6,857 nt of DNA from an uncultured Collinsella sp. (lineage in GTDB: Bacteria > Actinomycetota > Coriobacteriia > Coriobacteriales > Coriobacteriaceae): the NCBI GenBank assembly GCA_900553415.1, contig USDH01000085.1, positions 1-6,857 of the forward strand. The letters are read 5' to 3'. Positions within the stretch are counted from its first letter, which is position 1. The number at the start of each line of letters is the position of its first letter. Of this stretch, positions 1-6,073 are shown one piece after another. A program made the position numbers and the translations under genes. The notes beneath the pieces were generated by a model. The model was not told where the DNA came from and searched no databases. It saw only the letters and a program-made list of their open reading frames with translations.

Positions 1-2
1 GC

Positions 3-992
3 ACGGGTTACGTCGCCCTTGAGCAGGCCGTGATGGCGGTTGCTTCCGGTGCTTACGACGTTGTCCTTACGGGTGCCTGCGATTTGGCTTCGACCCTTCC
101 CGTCGAGCACATGCCCTCGCATATTCGCCAGGACTTTACGCTCGACGTCATGATTCCCTCGCTCGATAAGATCTATGACCGCGCGTATGGTCGCCCGCTC
201 GATGGCGCCTTTGGCGTGTCGTTCGACAACTGGATCAACGAGTATTCGATGCAGTACGACCTTACCGCCGATCAGATTGATGACGCGCTGAACGGCCTTA
301 CCAAGAGCCTTCGCCGCGGTGCCGTCCTGAATCCCCTTGCCTGGTACGAGACCACGGTCGAGGAGGATGCGAAGGCAGCCGGTTTCGATACCGCCGATGA
401 GTACCTCAAGAGTATGTACAACCCGCGCGTCACGCAGTACCTGCGTGTTACCGGCTTCGAGAAGAAGTGCGACGGTGCCGCCGCCGTTGTCGTGATGCCC
501 ACGGAGAAGGCCAAGGCCATGGGTGTCCCGTATGCGCCTATTGAGGTTCTGGGTACGGGCGCCTCTGCTGTCGAGGCCGGTCTGCTCCACAACGAGCACT
601 GGGCTACCGAGCTTGCCGCCAAGCAGGTCTATGACCTTACCGGCGTGAGCCCCGACGAGATCGACCTGTTCATGTGCAATGACTTCTTCCTGGCTTCCGA
701 GATCGTCTCGGCTGAGGAGTGCGGCTATATTCCGCGCGGCGAGGCTTGGAAGTACGCGATCGATGGCCGCACCGCTTTTGACGGCGATAAGCCCATCAAC
801 CCGCACGGTGGCCGTTGCAACTTCGGCCATGCGCACGGTGCGTCCGGCATCGCCGATATCGTCGAGGCCGTCAAGCAGATGCGCGGCGTCGCCGGTGCAA
901 CCCAGATGAAGAAGGTTCCCGAGACGGCTTTCCTGCGCGGTTTTGGCGGTTCTCAGAACGTGCGCTGCCAGATCCTTCGTACCGTCGCCTAA
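3..992 (+). CDS. Thiolase-superfamily acyl-CoA condensing/cleaving enzyme, 5' partial
   Basis: Visible are 329 C-terminal residues; the reading frame is open to the left edge, so the gene begins upstream and a GTG/ATG near 30-33 is internal. The first residues (TGYVALEQAV, then ASGAYDVVLTG) match the helix that follows the nucleophilic Cys of thiolases, so that Cys should lie at or just before base 1. Further on are CNDFF (about 675-689), in the place of the NEAF/HDCF motif, and a C-terminal NPHGG...GHAHGASG block whose first His (828-830) is the family's catalytic His. The usual C-terminal Cys of the CxG motif is not seen: the end reads RGFGGSQN. This is typical of SCP2-type thiolases, but the Cys of their HDCF motif is also absent. 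Family membership is firm. Whether it is an acyl-CoA thiolase, a synthase or a Ltp2-like retro-aldolase is open. The DUF35 gene starts 38 nt downstream, a pairing known for SCP2-type thiolases and Ltp2 aldolases. Confidence 0.88.
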   Translation, partial: TGYVALEQAVMAVASGAYDVVLTGACDLASTLPVEHMPSHIRQDFTLDVMIPSLDKIYDRAYGRPLDGAFGVSFDNWINEYSMQYDLTADQIDDALNGLTKSLRRGAVLNPLAWYETTVEEDAKAAGFDTADEYLKSMYNPRVTQYLRVTGFEKKCDGAAAVVVMPTEKAKAMGVPYAPIEVLGTGASAVEAGLLHNEHWATELAAKQVYDLTGVSPDEIDLFMCNDFFLASEIVSAEECGYIPRGEAWKYAIDGRTAFDGDKPINPHGGRCNFGHAHGASGIADIVEAVKQMRGVAGATQMKKVPETAFLRGFGGSQNVRCQILRTVA

Positions 993-1030
993 GCGACCGC
1001 GGTTTTCGATTTCCCATAAGGAGTATTCTC

Positions 1031-1453
1031 ATGCAACTCAAAGATATGGAGCCCGTGGTCAAGAAGTTCTACACGGGTCTTGAAGAGGGCATCTATTGGG
1101 CGCGCCAGTGCCCCGAGTGCGGAGCCGTCGAGTTTCCGCCCCACCTTGCCTGCAATGCCTGCGGCTATCACAAGACCGATTGGGTCCAGGTTTCCGGTCA
1201 CGGGCATCTGATCGATTTTACCTTGCCTGGTCCGCAGAACGACAAGCCCTACCTCAAGGAGTATGGCAAGTATGCCTACGGCGCCGTCGATATCGACGAG
1301 GGTTCTCAGTACACCTACGTCATCTACGGCATTACCAAGAAGAAGGCCCCCGAGATTCGCGCCAAGCTCATGGCGGGCGAGACCGTTGGCGTCCATGCCA
1401 AGGTCATCGACCGTCCGGGCTACAAAGAGCTTACGTTCGAGCTTGACGACTAA
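1031..1453 (+). CDS. DUF35 zinc-ribbon/OB-fold protein, thiolase partner
   Basis: A protein of 140 residues. An N-terminal helix (about 1-22) leads to a rubredoxin-like zinc ribbon with two CxxC pairs, Cys27/Cys30 and Cys41/Cys44. An OB-fold domain fills about residues 50-140 (VQVSGHGHLIDFT, later AYGAVDID and VHAKVIDRPGY). This is the architecture of the DUF35 family. Such proteins form complexes with thiolase-like enzymes: they bridge thiolase and HMG-CoA synthase in archaea, and the DUF35 domain of ChsH2 partners Ltp2 in actinobacterial steroid side-chain cleavage. The start at 1031 is chosen because AAGGAG at 1018-1023 lies 7 nt upstream; the same frame stays open further upstream but has no such site. 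The likely role is a non-catalytic partner or CoA-binding scaffold for the preceding enzyme. That role is inferred from family and position. Confidence 0.9.
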   Translation: MQLKDMEPVVKKFYTGLEEGIYWARQCPECGAVEFPPHLACNACGYHKTDWVQVSGHGHLIDFTLPGPQNDKPYLKEYGKYAYGAVDIDEGSQYTYVIYGITKKKAPEIRAKLMAGETVGVHAKVIDRPGYKELTFELDD

Positions 1454-1488
1454 ATTTTCACCCTTTTAACAATTCGATTCCTCTCTTA

Positions 1489-1526
1489 GGCCACGGCGGG
1501 ACCCATGTCTCCAGCCCGTCGTGGCC
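1489..1526 (+). terminator. Strong hairpin between the DUF35 and ACP genes (attenuator or processing site)
   Basis: The arms 1489-1500 and 1515-1526 form a 12-bp stem with a single G-U pair and a 14-nt loop. The following bases (GCCCCTCTGTTTAT) are pyrimidine-rich but lack a solid T run, so full termination is uncertain. The ACP ribosome-binding site begins only 19 nt later and no promoter is visible between, so readthrough or RNA processing must supply the downstream genes unless an unseen promoter exists. It may set different mRNA levels for the two halves of the cluster. Confidence 0.6.
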
Positions 1527-1557
1527 GCCCCTCTGTTTATCTTAGAAAGGCACCAAC

Positions 1558-1791
1558 ATGAACGAAGAACTCACTCAGCAGATCTGCGATTTTGCCAAGT
1601 CCGCTTACAACTATGACGGCGATGTGACCCCCGAGACGACGTTTGAGACCCTGGGCAAGGGCTCGATGAAGATGATCGCGCTGACCTCCATGATCGAGAA
1701 CGAGCTCGATGCCGAGGTTCCCGTTCGCGAGGTCATGGTCATGAAGACCGTCGGCGAGCTTATCGAGCGCACTGCCGAAGAGATGGAGTAG
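1558..1791 (+). CDS. Free-standing acyl carrier protein
   Basis: A 77-residue acidic protein with ACP length and layout: helix I (residues about 3-16), a TPETTFETLG loop, helix II starting at the attachment serine, and a C-terminal helix (TVGELIERTAEEM). The canonical DSL motif is replaced by Gly35-Ser36-Met37 in GKGSMKM. Ser36 is at the usual 4'-phosphopantetheine position, so the carrier should still be modifiable, but the preceding Asp, which commonly helps recognition by partner enzymes, is missing. Start chosen from GAAAGG at 1545-1550, 7 nt upstream. Its stop is 5 nt before the next start, indicating translational coupling with the phosphate acyltransferase. It is probably a dedicated carrier for this cluster and not the housekeeping fatty-acid ACP, which usually sits with fab genes. 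That assignment is inference. Confidence 0.85.
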   Translation: MNEELTQQICDFAKSAYNYDGDVTPETTFETLGKGSMKMIALTSMIENELDAEVPVREVMVMKTVGELIERTAEEME

Positions 1792-1796
1792 CTGCC

Positions 1797-2804
1797 ATGG
1801 ACCTGATGCAGACCCTGCGCGAGCAGGCTGCCGCCAAGCCTATGCGCGTTGCTTTTCCCGAGGGCGAAAACGAGACCATGATGCAGGCGGTCGCAAAGAT
1901 TGCCGCCGAGCATCTTGCCGATTGCGTGCTGGTTGGCGACGGCGGTAAGCTCAAGGAGCTTGCCGATGAGCGCGGCATCTCCCTTGACGGCATCGAGATT
2001 GTCGATGTGACCGATGAGGAGGCGAACGCCGCTTGTTGCGAGCGCTACCTTTCGCATCCGGATTGCAAGTTTAAGCCCAAGGGCGCCGCGCGCCGTATGA
2101 CGCGTCCGCTTGAGCGTGCCCTGATTTTGCAGGTGCTCGGCGATGTCGACGTTATGTTCGCCGGTATCGATAACGCCACGGGCGATATTATCCTGGCGGG
2201 TCAGACCATCGTCGGCCTTGCCGACGGGGTGGACACCGTGAGCTCGTGCGGGATCGCCGACATTCCCAACTGGAACGGCGGCGAAGGGGGCCTTTTGGCT
2301 TTTGGCGATTCTGCCGTTTGCGTTGACCCCACGAGTGAGGAGCTTGCCTCGATCGCGATTTCGTCGAGCGAGACGGTACGCTCGCTGACCGGATGGGATA
2401 TCCGTTGCGCGCTGCTTTCGCATTCGACTGACGGTTCGATGGACAATGAGCTTGTCGACAAAGTGCGCCGTGCTCGCGAGATTGCCAACGATCGCCGTCC
2501 CGACCTTGCCATCGACGGTGAGTTCCAGTTTGATTCGGCGATTAACCCCAAGGTTGCGGCCAAGAAGGTACATCGTGAGTCCGCTGTTGCGGGCCAAGCC
2601 AACGTGGTCATCTGGCCCGATATCAACGTGGGCAATATCGGCGTCAAGATTATCCAGAATCTGACCGGTGCCAATGCTTACGGCCCCATGCTTCAGGGCT
2701 TCAAGAGAATCGTGTGCGATTGCTCGCGCTCTGCACCCGTCGACGAGATCGTCGGCAACGTGGTGATGAGCTGCGTGCGCGCCCAGGCGCTTAAGGAGGC
2801 TTAA
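1797..2804 (+). CDS. Phosphate acyltransferase of the Pta/Ptb family
   Basis: A 335-residue protein, the usual length of phosphate acetyltransferase (Ptb proteins are nearer 300). Family enzymes reversibly convert acyl-CoA plus phosphate to acyl-phosphate plus CoA in the cytoplasm. Landmarks: RVAFPEGENET (17-27), the VDVMFAGIDNATGD region (117-130), ALLSHSTDGS (205-214), PDLAIDGEFQFDSAI (235-249), WPDINVGNIGVK (273-284), and CSRSAPVDEIV (309-319) with Ser310 and Arg311 matching the essential Ser-Arg of Pta. Leu133 replaces an Arg found in the TVRPA or VLRAG segment of typical Pta, and Glu317 stands where many Ptas have Asp; the acidic character is kept. Overall it is nearer Pta than Ptb, yet it is paired with a butyrate-kinase-type enzyme, so the acyl group is uncertain. 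GGAG at 1785-1788, inside the ACP gene, serves as ribosome-binding site. Coupling to an ACP leaves open acyl-ACP as donor. Confidence 0.88.
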   Translation: MDLMQTLREQAAAKPMRVAFPEGENETMMQAVAKIAAEHLADCVLVGDGGKLKELADERGISLDGIEIVDVTDEEANAACCERYLSHPDCKFKPKGAARRMTRPLERALILQVLGDVDVMFAGIDNATGDIILAGQTIVGLADGVDTVSSCGIADIPNWNGGEGGLLAFGDSAVCVDPTSEELASIAISSSETVRSLTGWDIRCALLSHSTDGSMDNELVDKVRRAREIANDRRPDLAIDGEFQFDSAINPKVAAKKVHRESAVAGQANVVIWPDINVGNIGVKIIQNLTGANAYGPMLQGFKRIVCDCSRSAPVDEIVGNVVMSCVRAQALKEA

Positions 2805-2807
2805 GAT

Positions 2808-3920
2808 ATGTCCGAAAATAAGACTCCCTGGCGCGTCCTGGTAATCAACCCGGGTTCCACTTCCACGAAGGTGGGCGTTTTTGAGGGTGATGAGTGCAAG
2901 CTCAGCAAGAACGTTGCGCACGATGCGAAAGACCTCGCCCAGTTCGACGGGGTTTCGGCTCAGATGCCGTACCGCTGCGATCTGATTCTTGGAGCACTGG
3001 GGGAGGCGGGCCTAAAGCTCGAGGACTTTGATGCATTTGTCGGTCGCGGCGGTGGCTTGCTTTCGCTGCCCGGCGGTACGTATGCCATCAATGAGATCAT
3101 GCTCGAGCATGCCCGCATCGGCGCGAACGGCATTCAGCACCCGGCGCAGCTGGGTCCCCAGATTGCCCATGAGTTCGCTTCAAAGACGGGCAAGCCCTCT
3201 TTTGTGGTGAATCCTCCCGATACCGATGAGCTGTGCGACCTCGCACGTATGACGGGCATTAAGGGCGTGTATCGAAACGTGCACCTGCACGCCCTTAATC
3301 TTAAAGAGACCGCCATCCGCCATGCGGCAAAGCTCGGTCGCGCATACGACGAGTGCAACTTTATTGTCTGTCATATCGGCGGTGGCATTTCGATTTCTGC
3401 CCACCTTAAGGGCAAGATGGTCGACGGCAACGACATCGTTGGCGGCGAAGGTCCCATGGCGCCTACGCGCTGTGGCTCGGTCCCCGCGATCGAGGTCGCG
3501 AAGTATACGGCGGAGCATGGTCTCGACGTTGCCCGCGCCCATTGCATGAAGACCGGTGGCTTCGTTGACCTTCTGGGTACGTCCGATGCCATCGAGGTGT
3601 GCGACCGCGCCGCCGCGGGCGATGAGGCTGCGGCTCGCGCCTGGGATGCGATGGTCTATCAGATCTGCAAGTGGATCGGTGAGATGGCGTGCGTCCTTAA
3701 GGGCGACGTCGATGGCATCCTGCTTGGAGGCGGCATGGTTCACAGCAAGGAACTCGTTGCCGCCATCGAGGACGCCTGCTCTTGGATTGCCCCCGTGTCG
3801 GCTTATCCCGGCGAGTTTGAGCTCGAGGCGATGGCGTCTGGCGCCTGCCGCGTGCTCGATGGCGTCGAGGAGGCGCTCGTGTACAGCGGAGAGCCCGTGT
3901 TTACCGGATTCAACGACTAA
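2808..3920 (+). CDS. buk: Butyrate kinase family acyl kinase
   Basis: A 370-residue ASKHA-fold kinase, slightly longer than typical butyrate kinase (about 355). It transfers phosphate from an acyl-phosphate to ADP, giving ATP and a free short-chain acid; the reverse activates the acid. Landmarks: phosphate-binding NPGSTSTK (14-21), VGRGGG (78-83), GGTYAINE (89-96), DELCDLARMTG (140-150), HALNLK (161-166), the second phosphate loop HIGGGIS (189-195), GGEGPMAPTRCG (212-223), adenosine-site LLGGGM (305-310) and PGEFELEAMASG (334-345). These match butyrate kinase better than acetate kinase. AAGGAGG at 2793-2799 lies 8 nt before the start, inside the end of the transacylase gene, and the two genes are 3 nt apart. 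Isobutyrate, valerate and branched-chain acids are possible substrates, since kinases of this family can be promiscuous; sequence alone does not decide. Confidence 0.92.
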   Translation: MSENKTPWRVLVINPGSTSTKVGVFEGDECKLSKNVAHDAKDLAQFDGVSAQMPYRCDLILGALGEAGLKLEDFDAFVGRGGGLLSLPGGTYAINEIMLEHARIGANGIQHPAQLGPQIAHEFASKTGKPSFVVNPPDTDELCDLARMTGIKGVYRNVHLHALNLKETAIRHAAKLGRAYDECNFIVCHIGGGISISAHLKGKMVDGNDIVGGEGPMAPTRCGSVPAIEVAKYTAEHGLDVARAHCMKTGGFVDLLGTSDAIEVCDRAAAGDEAAARAWDAMVYQICKWIGEMACVLKGDVDGILLGGGMVHSKELVAAIEDACSWIAPVSAYPGEFELEAMASGACRVLDGVEEALVYSGEPVFTGFND

Positions 3921-3933
3921 TAGTGCTGTGTTT

Positions 3934-3977
3934 GGGGCGGCCGCTGGTGATGCCTGGCCGCTCCGACCCTTTTCTTT
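3934..3977 (+). terminator. Terminator-like hairpin after the kinase gene
   Basis: The arms 3934-3942 and 3956-3964 form a 9-bp GC-rich stem with one G-U pair and a 13-nt loop. Five bases later comes TTTTCTTT (3970-3977). This fits a rho-independent terminator, somewhat weakened by the gap. The transporter start codon is only 17 nt beyond the T tract, with no room for a separate promoter downstream, so leaky termination or a role in mRNA stability is likely. Confidence 0.65.
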
Positions 3978-3994
3978 AAGTGTAAGGATGGATC

Positions 3995-5194
3995 ATGGAT
4001 AAAACCAAGATCAAGTACCTGGTGGGCATTTACGCAGCCGCCATGTGCATCATGGGCATGCTCGTGCCCGTCCCCATCGTGGCCTCTGTTGCGGCGGCGT
4101 TTCCCAACGAAAACATCGCTGCCGTCCAGATGATCATCGGCATCATCCCGTTGATGATGGCGTTGTCCGCCATGCTCGTCTCTTCACAGCTTGCCTCTCG
4201 CGTGTCCAAGAAGAAGACGACGCTCGTCGGCCATATTATCGTGATGCTGGCAGGCGCCTCGGTGCTGGTGTTCCACGACTCGCTCGGTCAGGTCTTAGCG
4301 GCTTCTGCTGTCATGGGCCTTGGTCTCGGCGCCGTGCAGAATTCAACGGATGCTCTTATCGCGGATTACTTTGGCGGAAAGCAGCGCTCGTTTGTCATGG
4401 GCATCTACTCCACTTTTGTTGCATTGGGCGGCATTATCTGGACGATGGTTTCCGGCATCTTGGGTTCTGCCGAGTGGTTCCACAGCTATGCGGCGTACTT
4501 CATCATGATCATTTTCATCGTGATCGAGGCCGTTTGCCTTCCCGAGGGCCATCTTGAGCCCAAGCGCAAGGTCAACGTGTTCGCCAATATGCCTAAAGAG
4601 GTCGCGATTATCACGCTCATGAGCTTTGTGTTCGTACTCACGTTCCAGCTCTTCAGCTCTAACGTCTCGCTGCTTGTTGTGGGTCGCGGCTTTGGCGGTA
4701 CCGTGGAGGCCGGTCTTGCCTCTACTGTTATGACCGTTGCTGGTATTGCGGCTGGTCTTTTGGTCGGTCCGCTGTTTGCCAAGTTCAAGAACCTGGCTAT
4801 GCCGATCGCGTGGGGCGTGACGCTCGTTGGCCTGGGCCTGACGCTGGTTGCGCCCGCCTTTATGGTGCTGTGCGTTGCGGGCTTTGTCGTTGCGTTGGGC
4901 AAGGAGACCTACGTGCCGCTGGAGGGCAATTTTGCCGCCGGCAACTCTGCCCCCGAGGGACGTGCGTTTAACCTCGCCATTGGCATGGCGGGCATCAACT
5001 TTGGCATGGCACTGTCTCCCATTGTGTTTGAGGCCGTAACGTCGCCGTTTGGTGCAACGATTGACCAGAAGTTCATCGCCGGCATGATCGTCTGTGCGGC
5101 GTGTGTCGTCTTTGGCGCCATTAAGTATCGCAAGCTCACCCCGGCCCAGCTTGCCGAGGCCGAGAAGATGGCGGCCGGCGGCGAGGCGGAGTAG
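3995..5194 (+). CDS. Major facilitator superfamily transporter, 12 TM
   Basis: A 399-residue integral membrane protein with two six-helix halves. Hydrophobic segments lie near residues 8-33, 43-66, 77-94, 98-121, 132-156, 164-182, 203-221, 226-247 and 249-261, then 268-291, 291-304, 325-348 and 359-376; exact ends are approximate. The inter-domain loop is basic (about 186-201, PKRKVN). The loop after TM2 (SRVSKKKTT) is a degenerate form of the MFS motif A, lacking the usual GxLaDrxGr. ADYFGGKQRSFVMG (123-136) fits the conserved Asp/Arg region around TM4-5. The last 20 residues are a polar cytoplasmic tail. TAAGGA at 3983-3988 supports the start, 6 nt upstream. Substrate is unknown. Lying directly after an acyl-kinase gene, it could carry a short-chain carboxylate, but drug or other organic-anion transport is equally compatible with the sequence. 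Confidence 0.87.
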   Translation: MDKTKIKYLVGIYAAAMCIMGMLVPVPIVASVAAAFPNENIAAVQMIIGIIPLMMALSAMLVSSQLASRVSKKKTTLVGHIIVMLAGASVLVFHDSLGQVLAASAVMGLGLGAVQNSTDALIADYFGGKQRSFVMGIYSTFVALGGIIWTMVSGILGSAEWFHSYAAYFIMIIFIVIEAVCLPEGHLEPKRKVNVFANMPKEVAIITLMSFVFVLTFQLFSSNVSLLVVGRGFGGTVEAGLASTVMTVAGIAAGLLVGPLFAKFKNLAMPIAWGVTLVGLGLTLVAPAFMVLCVAGFVVALGKETYVPLEGNFAAGNSAPEGRAFNLAIGMAGINFGMALSPIVFEAVTSPFGATIDQKFIAGMIVCAACVVFGAIKYRKLTPAQLAEAEKMAAGGEAE

Positions 5195-5234
5195 CCGTTC
5201 TAGTAGTTGCTTTGCCGTACATCATGTTTTATCG

Positions 5235-5267
5235 GGGCCGCCGACATATGCCGGCGGCCCTCTTTCT
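5235..5267 (+). terminator. Rho-independent terminator of the transporter gene
   Basis: The arms GGGCCGCCG (5235-5243) and CGGCGGCCC (5252-5260) form a perfect 9-bp stem with an 8-nt loop, extendable by one G-U pair, followed at once by TCTTTCT. It begins 41 nt after the transporter stop codon. This is the most conventional terminator in the window. Confidence 0.85.
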
Positions 5268-5294
5268 ATCAATGACTTTGAATGGCTTACGGCT

Positions 5295-5762
5295 ATGAAG
5301 CTACCTGTCAGGCGCGTTATCGGTATTCTCAACGGCTTCTTTAACCCGCTATTGCTCTGCGTGTTTCTCCCCATCATCGAAGGGGCGCCTGGCTTGGATC
5401 TGACGAACCCCACGGGCTTTTGGGGACAACTCATCGTGGCCACGGTGATCGCCGAGGTTCTGAGCGCACTCCCGATGTTTGGCAAAACGGTCGGTATGTG
5501 CCTGAACTTTTTTGGTTTTGAGCAGGGGAGTACATCGCACAAGATCGCCGGTACGGTCATCGGTGCCACGCTCCTTTTTATGGTGATCGGTTTTGGCGAG
5601 ATTGCCTTCCGGGGAGGATTCGGAACGATTGAAGGCCGTACGTTCTTCGCGCGTTGGGCAGGCCTTGTCACAAAGGGGTGGGCTTTTGTGGTTATCGCCG
5701 GCGTGCTGCTCGATCCCTTTACAGCGGCTCTCGGCCGCATGATAGCTCGCGAAGAGAAGTAA
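5295..5762 (+). CDS. Small four-TM membrane protein, DUF2798-like
   Basis: A 155-residue hydrophobic protein with four predicted membrane helices near residues 8-27, 44-64, 84-104 and 121-143. Two halves seem related: each has a helix pair, and the second helix region runs from an aromatic-rich entry (GFWGQL, TFFARW) to a conserved Pro and a short basic end (MFGKTVGM, LGRMIAREEK). This pattern recalls DUF2798 proteins, a family without known function; I recognise it only moderately well. The ATG at 5295 is the first sensible start. The open frame extends upstream, but through the terminator and the end of the transporter gene. No good ribosome-binding site is visible before 5295, so the start is less certain than for the other genes. 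A dedicated promoter was not found in the 100 nt between it and the transporter. Confidence 0.68.
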   Translation: MKLPVRRVIGILNGFFNPLLLCVFLPIIEGAPGLDLTNPTGFWGQLIVATVIAEVLSALPMFGKTVGMCLNFFGFEQGSTSHKIAGTVIGATLLFMVIGFGEIAFRGGFGTIEGRTFFARWAGLVTKGWAFVVIAGVLLDPFTAALGRMIAREEK

Positions 5763-5776
5763 TAGCTCCTCGCCTA

Positions 5777-5856
5777 TCGAATGCCGGCGGACGGGGCGCC
5801 GGGGCTGTAGTCTTCCGAGCGTTTACAGTCCTGTCGCTCCGTCCGCCGGCATTCGA
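5777..5856 (+). repeat. 80-nt near-perfect palindrome (long hairpin)
   Basis: Bases 5777-5809 pair with 5824-5856 without any bulge: 33 positions with one mismatch (5799/5834) and three G-U pairs (5795/5838, 5801/5832, 5804/5829). The outer 18 bp, starting TCGAATGCCGGCGG, are perfect. The loop is 14 nt. It begins 14 nt after the membrane-protein stop codon. No T tract follows on either strand, so it is not a standard terminator. It could be a REP- or MITE-like mobile palindrome, an mRNA 3'-end stabiliser or a structured RNA. The palindrome is certain; its nature is not. Confidence 0.85.
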
Positions 5857-6057
5857 CCGCAACATGTTGGTCAAGCATAATCTTTTGGATTCTTTTGGCG
5901 TGAGCGGCTTGGTTTTGGTAGGATTTGTCAGCGGCTTGACTAAGGGGGTTTTATAACTGCCATGCAGGTAGCCGTGTTGGTAACGTTTTACCGACTTGTC
6001 CAATGCCCCTCATTTTTAATGCGTCTGCAAAATGACCAATTGCTTTGACCTGCTGAA
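5857..6057. other. AT-richer intergenic stretch, no gene found
   Basis: About 200 nt with visibly lower GC than the flanking genes. I see no credible coding frame on either strand. It contains a tandem pair of TCTTTTGG (5881-5888, 5891-5898), a 9-bp direct repeat AGCGGCTTG (5903-5911, 5930-5938) and a stem-loop at 5976-5995 (8 bp including one G-U, loop CGTT). A weak promoter match (TTGTCA, 18 bp, TTTTAT near 5925-5954) is possible but not convincing. Confidence 0.6.
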
Positions 6058-6073
6058 ACACTATATGTTGTGT
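6058..6073 (+). promoter_or_regulatory. NrdR box 1
   Basis: The 16-mer ACACTATATGTTGTGT agrees with the published NrdR consensus acaCwAtATaTwGtgt at 15 of 16 positions. NrdR is the ATP/dATP-sensing zinc-ribbon/ATP-cone repressor of ribonucleotide reductase genes. The box ends at the base immediately before the predicted -35 element of a promoter facing nrdD. Confidence 0.9.

Noticed and set aside
815..1030. Upstream extension of the DUF35 frame into the thiolase gene
   Set aside because: The extension overlaps conserved thiolase sequence and is Arg-rich nonsense; the ATG at 1031 has a strong ribosome-binding site.
1611..2921. Long minus-strand open frame of 436 codons across ACP, transacylase and the start of the kinase gene
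   Set aside because: It lies opposite three well-recognised genes, has no ribosome-binding site or family resemblance, and is explained by the codon bias of high-GC genes.
3180..3743. Minus-strand open frame of 187 codons opposite the kinase gene
   Set aside because: Shadow of the kinase coding sequence; no recognisable domain.
5222..5740. Minus-strand open frame opposite the four-TM protein
   Set aside because: Composition is basic and Pro/Ser/Thr-rich without domains, while the + strand gives clean membrane helices; the frame also runs through the terminator.
5777..5856. Rho-independent terminator or CRISPR repeat interpretation of the 80-nt palindrome
   Set aside because: No T tract follows the stem and no repeated unit-spacer pattern is present.
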